Shown piece after piece: positions 57,927 to 64,000 of a stretch of 64,000 bases of DNA; within the stretch, counting starts at the first letter, position 1; each line of letters begins with the position of its first letter. This stretch comes from Cercis canadensis (lineage: Eukaryota > Streptophyta > Magnoliopsida > Fabales > Fabaceae): assembly GCA_003255065.1 (NCBI GenBank), contig QAOA01008374.1:1-64000 (forward strand). Reading direction: 5' to 3'. The position numbers and the translations under genes are program-made. The notes below the pieces were generated by a model, which saw nothing but the letters and a program-made list of their open reading frames with translations, did not search any database and had not been told where the DNA came from.

Positions 57927-58142
57927 TACATTTCGCTTGGTGGGCAACTTTCATCAAAGAGATCCATTGGCACCTGGGGGCTAGTTGAGTAGTCTTATTT
58001 AAGAGCTAAAAAAGTGTCTTGGAAGTAATTTTTTGGGTGGGCTTCTATTTGCCCCTTATGAGATACCAAACATATCACTTACGCCTTGCTCGATAGTATT
58101 CGAGTAATCCATCTTTACTATTATTTTTGTAACAAAAAAAAA
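57927..58142 (+). mobile_element. Non-LTR retroposon (LINE 3' end or SINE), 216 bp
   Basis: The block ends TATTTTTGTAAC plus a run of A's. It is flanked by an exact 13-mer AAAGATTTAAGGT at 57914-57926 and 58143-58155. This is the signature of target-primed reverse transcription. The body has no tRNA-like boxes and no long open frame, so a 5'-truncated LINE is the likelier source. Confidence 0.75.
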
Positions 58143-58155
58143 AAAGATTTAAGGT

Positions 58156-60079
58156 CATTTCTTCACATTGCTCTCCATTTCTAAGTTGAGTGTAGAATAA
58201 TGGCGATAGGGCAATAGATAATTTTACTTTTGATACTTTGTCAAATTTAATTTCAGTTTTTTAGTTCTTCCTATTTGTATTCTTATTAAGGACACAATGT
58301 AATGCATGGGAGTGAGTCAATCATCACCGTTTTAACGATCATCATACTTCAACGAGTAAAATAATTTGATGAATGAAAATTGCCATATTGTATAGAAGAC
58401 ATCAGTAGAAAATTAAAAGAATAATCAGATTTGAATGGTTTCAAACAAATTGTTATGATCAAATACCGATCTAATCAGCAATAATAAATGAAAAGCGCAA
58501 TTGGATAAGAAACTCAGGATGGTTTTTACATGAAACCTACATCTATGGTGGCAAAGGAGAAAACAATTCACAATGAACAATAAGAGATTACAGGAGTAAT
58601 CTTACTCTCATCCAAATCTCAATTACACCCGATTTCTCTAATTGAAGGCTACACAGCTACAGCATACAGTATAGTAAGACTAAATTATAAACTAGTTATC
58701 TTTTTCTAATACAGCAGCATACAGCTTGTCTCTCTTTTTTCTTTTAGCCCTCTTGGGCGTGGATATCATGATTTTATAAATGTAAGGAAACTCTTAATTA
58801 AGAAATTTTGAGATTTAAATACCTAATATTAACTACATATGTGCATTTCTCACTAGATTGTTTTGTTTGTGCTGCATTGGCTACAAATTGGGATAAGAGA
58901 AAAAGCAGTCCCCAATAGCTTAATGGGGTTTAATTAAGAGACCTAGGAGAGGCCATTGTTTTCTTTGGGCTAACACACTAAATCTTCTCCTTCAATTTAA
59001 AAGTCAAGATTTGCAAGCTTGGGTTTTGACTTAATTAGGTGAATATGGCCTTACCTTGACCACAAAGTTGCCTCAGTCAGGTTCCCATCGCAATATGTTT
59101 GGACAAATTAACAGAAGTTCTATCTAACTATTTTTCTGATAAAATTGAGTGTTATGATATAAGGTTACAAAATGTACATATTTACCTCCATTAGAATGAA
59201 GAAGATCCTTCTTTTAAAACCTTTTTGTTTACACGATTCTTAAATTTAATTTGCACAGATTGACAAGATCATACCTAAAGCATAGAGGTGAGGAAAATCT
59301 GACCTATTTAAATGGATCCCGTGTGGCTCCCGTCAAAATTCAAGTGGTTCTAGTTAAATTTGGATTATGTCATATATACAGCTATAGTGTATATTAATTT
59401 GTAAGTGTGAAAATAACACTACATAGAGTTTAAGTGGACTATACATTATAGTGGTGTGAAAAAGGTGGGCAAACAACAATTATATAGGACAAGATGACTG
59501 AGTGGTTTACCCTTCATTTATTTTATCCTTCATGCATTGGATTTGGATCAATTTCAGCAAAAAAATAAAGTGTGCATGTGTTTTGTTCACACTTCAAGCC
59601 GAAAGAACTTTTATATGTAGAGGCATATTGAATAAAAAAGTATTCATAAAATTTCTCCTAACAACTTAAATTTTTGAATTAAATTAAGTCCTTATCATAA
59701 AGATACGGAATTTTTAGTGTAGTATATTTGTGCATTATTTCCTTGTGTGCTTATTGTTGGGGGAGGGGGGAGCATTTCACCAAATTGTTTTCCTTTTTTC
59801 TTTCACTCAAAAAAAGTTCTTTTCTTTTTTACTGTGTCCATATGTAAGGGAAGTGTAGCTCACGCTCCATATATGCTTGTGGGGAACCCCATGATTAAAT
59901 GTAAATTAATAATATTATATATAAAAGATAACAATAAAAAATAATTATCGTCCTAGTCTCATTCCGTAAACTTGCTTTTTACGATACCTAGCTTTAACCA
60001 TTCCCGTCGGCGTAGTCACCGGCCGTCAACCCTTTCCATACCGTCACAGTATGTGTTGAGGCGTTGACATCCATGCAGG
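58156..60079. other. Intergenic sequence upstream of the NAC gene
   Basis: No gene was recognised. The last 200 bp include TTGAC W-box-type motifs (for example 60064-60068) and GC-rich patches (59985-60060) and probably form the NAC promoter. Confidence 0.45.
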
Positions 60080-60087
60080 TATATAAG
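60080..60087 (+). promoter_or_regulatory. TATA box of the NAC gene
   Basis: TATATAAG lies 153 bp before the ATG. That leaves room for a leader of about 120 bases. Confidence 0.6.
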
Positions 60088-60239
60088 CTCCATTTCTTCA
60101 CCCTCACTTACAAAATGATTGCTCAAATTGAGTTCCTTCAAACTTTAAAAAAGAAATATCTGAGCTAGCTATTTTTGGTTAGGGTTGAAGCCAAATTGTT
60201 CTTCCCTAACACTTTAGGTTTTCAGATTTCGGGTTTTCA

Positions 60240-63200
60240 ATGGCATCTTCTAATGGCGGTGTGCCTCCGGGGTTTCGGTTTCATCCCACAGATGAAGAGC
60301 TCCTTCATTACTACTTGAAGAAGAAGCTGTCCTTTCAGAAGTTTGACATGGAGGTCATTAGAGAGGTGGACTTGAACAAGATGGAGCCTTGGGAGTTGCA
60401 AGGTAAAGGTTTAATTTAATTTTCTGTTTGGCTACTATGATTCTGGTTTTGTAAGCTTGAGCTTCATAATAACAATAGCAAACAGAATTTGATTGGTCTA
60501 TATTACACGAATTGAATTTGAGATTTTGGTACTTCCGTTTTTGTTGTATGTTCTTAGTGTTTCCAATTATATATAATTTTATATGAAAGAGAAAAATTAA
60601 GATTCTCTTTGTTGATGAATTTCGATAACTAAGGACGATTTTAGTAAGTTTGGAATGCCATTTTACATGCTACTCTCTTTTCTCTTCGAATTCAAATGTT
60701 TGATGATTTCGATTGATTTCTTAGTTGATTTTCTTGTTAGCTTAATTTCCTCGTTTATGAACATGAGTTTCATTCAAGACAATTAACTATGGTAAACTTA
60801 ATTGGTTCTTAATTTGCAAATGACAACGTTGAATGCCTTGCGATTTCATCATAAGCATTAATAAAACTACGTAAAGAGAAGAGATTCTGGCTTCTATAAT
60901 TTGAGCATCCTGTAGATGGACCACTGTTGACCATAGGTTCTTATATATAATGATATTATAAAATATTTATTTTCGTATTAGCATTTTGTAGTTATACATG
61001 ATAGTTTTTTGCGATGCAAGTTTACTAAATCTGGATACCATTTAATAAATTTTATGTTGAAAGAAAATAGGTTGACTAGAACAAAATAAAGTACCTAGCT
61101 CAATGTCATCATAAGTATAATTAAATTAGTCATTCTCTTTTTCTTATAAGTTTTTGCTTAGGCCTATGACATACTCAAGTTTTGAAATGTGGCAGCCTCT
61201 TTTCACCTTAAATTTTTGCATATCAGAAATCAATTAATTATGTAAATGACATGAACACAGTATTTTTTTCCTTTCTATCACCATATATTTTGGCAATTGC
61301 CTTACCATGATAAAATTGTAAATAGTTTACTTGATAAAGTCCTATTAGTTCATAATGCAGCCCTTCATTCTTTCAGTTTTTATTTGTACTAAACACATCC
61401 TTAACTTGAGTTATGACGTTTTCATGAATGCAAACGAAGATTGATCACAAATTTGATGTCCTTGCGGTTGTGAATGATTTACAGAAAGATGCAAGATTGG
61501 ATCAACCCCACAAAACGAGTGGTACTTCTTCAGTCATAAGGACAGGAAGTATCCAACAGGATCAAGGACGAACAGAGCAACGAATGCAGGGTTTTGGAAG
61601 GCAACAGGGAGAGACAAGTGCATTAGGAACAGCTACAAGAAGATTGGAATGAGGAAAACCCTTGTGTTCTACAGAGGGAGAGCTCCTCATGGCCAAAAGA
61701 CTGATTGGATCATGCATGAGTATCGCCTTGAAGATGGCGATGAGGCAGATCCCAACGTAAGTCTTTTTTCTCACTTTCTTTGATTCTTTTTGTGATCAGT
61801 GTGATTTTGTCAAACACCTTAGGGAATGGTGCATCTGGATAGGGAGGCATAGTTCGATCTTATGGTCAAAATTAATGGTTTTTCTACGGGTCAAAAGTCA
61901 ACCTTAATAAATGATTTTAATTACTGGATCATTGATTTTCTCACCCTGTTATACCCTTCAAATTTATGGTAGTTTTAGTTTCCACTTTCCAAGTGTCCAT
62001 AAAGCCATCCTTGTGGCAAGATTTATTTAAAAATCTGTCAAAAATATTTAAGTTAGTAGTAAATAAGTGTCAAAGAATAACTTTTTTTAATTAAATTAAT
62101 AAAGCTAATTTTTTTAGTTAGAATAGAGGATGGGTTTGAATCTTGAATCTCAATCTTTTTTTGGAGATCTTTGGATAAATTGTACTAGAGTACTTATGTG
62201 TGTCAAAAAATAACTTTTATATATACCTTTTGAGTATGGTTAGAATCACAAGATTTTAAGAATTCAATTATTCTTCAAATCATTTCTTTAATAAAATAAA
62301 ATCAATTTGTTTATAGTTATAAGATGTTCTAAGCAATACTCTTCAAGTTAGTGAAAACAGTAAAATTACTCAATAAAACTAATCATTTTTTATTCAAGAA
62401 ATATGGGCAATTTATTACATAAGAGTACATTATCATTATGTTTAAATATGTAATATTTTGTTCTCTTTATTTGACTTCAATTGTCACTTGAGCTTAGCTT
62501 GGGTAATTGAATAATTGATAATTAAAAATTTGGATAAACCTTGGAATTGTAGTACTTCTCAATATTAACGAAAAAAAAAAGTCTGCAATTAATATCTCAA
62601 GCAAAAGGCAGTCACTACATATATACACATAACAGATTTCCAGTACATAGACAATAGAAAGAGAAGTTATTTATCATTCTCTGAGTTATTTTAAATTTCA
62701 AATAGCTAGCTAGGAACGTATTTTCCTTAAACTATTGCACAAACACAAGCACACACACACACACAAATTATATAGGACCCGTTAATTAATATTAGAATCA
62801 TTTCAATTAAAAATATGCTTTTCAACTAGTACTGTTAGCTACAAACAAAAGGAACATTAATGTGTATGCTTCAGTAATTTGTGAGCCCTAAGTTCCATAT
62901 TCACATAAATCTCGTTAACTTGTCAATGTTTCACTCCCAAAATTACTCTTTAGACAACTTAAATGGAATTTTTGAATGTGTATTTTATTATATGATCTAG
63001 ATTTTGATTAGCTCATGAATACATTTGTAGGAAGATGGCTGGGTGATCTGCAGAGTTTTCAAGAAGAAAAACTTATTCAAGCTAGGAAATGAAGGTGGCT
63101 CCACACATAATTCAGACCAACAACTCAACAATTCCTCAAATAACAATCAACCCCGCTCCTTCATTCACAGAGAAAGCCAGTACTTACTACCAAACCCTAG

Positions 63201-63672
63201 GAACCCATCTGGATTCGAACTTGCTAAACCAGAGCTTGCTTTGCATTATTCCCACTTGCAAAACCCTCAATACTCACTCTTCCAAGCTCAACCTCTTCTT
63301 CCAACACACAAACCCGTTGTTTATGATTACTCATCATATGCATCAACCCTAACTTCAAACTCACCTCTCATGGCAAAGCAGCTCATGTCAAACCCTAGAG
63401 ACTGCGAGAGCGGCAGTGAAGGCTTGAGGTACCAAGTTTCGGAGCCTGGCATGGAAGTTGGCACATGCGAACCAGCACAAGAGATGGGAACAGGAAGAGA
63501 AGAAGGAATGAATGAATGGGGTGTGCTTGATAGGCTTGTCACTTCTCATCTTGGAAATGAAGACTCCTCTAAAGGGGTTAGGTTTGAGGATGCAAATGCA
63601 CAGTCTGTACACCCGATCAACCAGCTCTCGTTGCGTGGAGAGATGGACTTTTGGGCCTATGGAAAGCAGTGA
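60240..63672 (+). CDS. NAC transcription factor, BEARSKIN/SOMBRERO type (358 aa, three exons)
   Basis: Exons are 60240-60402, 61485-61756 and 63031-63672, with GT-AG introns and consistent phase. The NAC domain (about residues 8-160) is complete: [77 protein letters not shown] and [36 protein letters not shown]. The [10 protein letters not shown] and [11 protein letters not shown] spellings fit BRN1/BRN2 better than SMB. The C-terminal activation part is Asn/Ser/Pro-rich and ends in [11 protein letters not shown], a tail shared with this group. In Arabidopsis these proteins control root-cap cell maturation and detachment. No damage was seen, and the length is close to relatives (about 300-370 aa). 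Confidence 0.93.
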
Positions 63673-64000
63673 TTCTTCACTGTTGGATTGAAATTGAAGT
63701 TCAAGGTTGGACATGATTAGATGGCTCTAACCAATTCATACATATCAGAAAACTTGTTTGTTTTGATACTGATTGAAGATTTGTTTGCTACGTTTCACTT
63801 TGATTGGATGACTTCATTTACGTCTTTTTACCTATTGGCTGACAAGGCTACGTACCATTATTTAAATCCAACTATGCAATTGTAAATTTATTTCACTGTG
63901 TCTAAGACATACATTTTGAAAAAATTAATTCGTATAGGAGAAATGAAAATGATGGGCAAGGATGATCATTTGTATTTCATTCACATGTATTTATACAAGT
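63673..64000 (+). other. 3' flank of the NAC gene
   Basis: AT-rich sequence expected to hold the 3' untranslated region. No further gene was seen before the window ends. Confidence 0.5.

Noticed and set aside
1-64000. CRISPR array, operon, riboswitch or plasmid-type origin
   Set aside because: Nothing of the kind is present. Introns, SINEs and plant transposons show eukaryotic nuclear DNA.

Overview
This window is nuclear DNA of a eudicot plant. It is strongly AT-rich. Its genes have plant-type GT-AG introns, and their products match plant families: a PHD-finger protein of the At1g33420/MMD1 group, a VPS9A-type Rab5 exchange factor and a NAC factor of the BEARSKIN/SOMBRERO group. The intergenic DNA is packed with Copia, hAT, MULE, PIF/Harbinger, Helitron and SINE sequences. 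The species cannot be fixed from the sequence.

Layout. 1-7576: two Ty1/Copia elements in tandem sharing one LTR. 7655-8875: remnant of an AIPP2-like chromatin gene. 10441-12493: a degraded LTR-like stretch, entered by a 5.95-kb hAT transposon (12494-18445) with a broken BED/hAT transposase. 19.8-20.6 kb: an LTR-like piece between two copies of a 100-bp repeat, one of them split by a SINE fragment. 22115-23448: a Pack-MULE carrying the tail of a glycine-rich zinc-knuckle gene. 26106-29228 (+) and 29622-38556 (-): the two best-supported genes here, convergent, with MITEs, a SINE, a MULE-like element and an LTR-element remnant in their introns. 40.0-42.35 kb: degraded pieces of an SDR gene and an FtsJ rRNA methyltransferase gene. 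42.4-60 kb: no intact gene, but many small transposons, including a PIF/Harbinger element that carries a fringe-like (DUF604) glycosyltransferase fragment and sits inside an hAT-type MITE. 60240-63672: the NAC gene.

The three intact genes are unrelated housekeeping or developmental genes: a chromatin reader, an endosomal trafficking factor and a root-cap type transcription factor. They do not form a functional cluster. The strongest theme is capture and decay of host genes. Two DNA transposons of different superfamilies carry host gene fragments, a third may, and three further host gene remnants lie between them. I see no CRISPR array, rRNA or functional tRNA gene.
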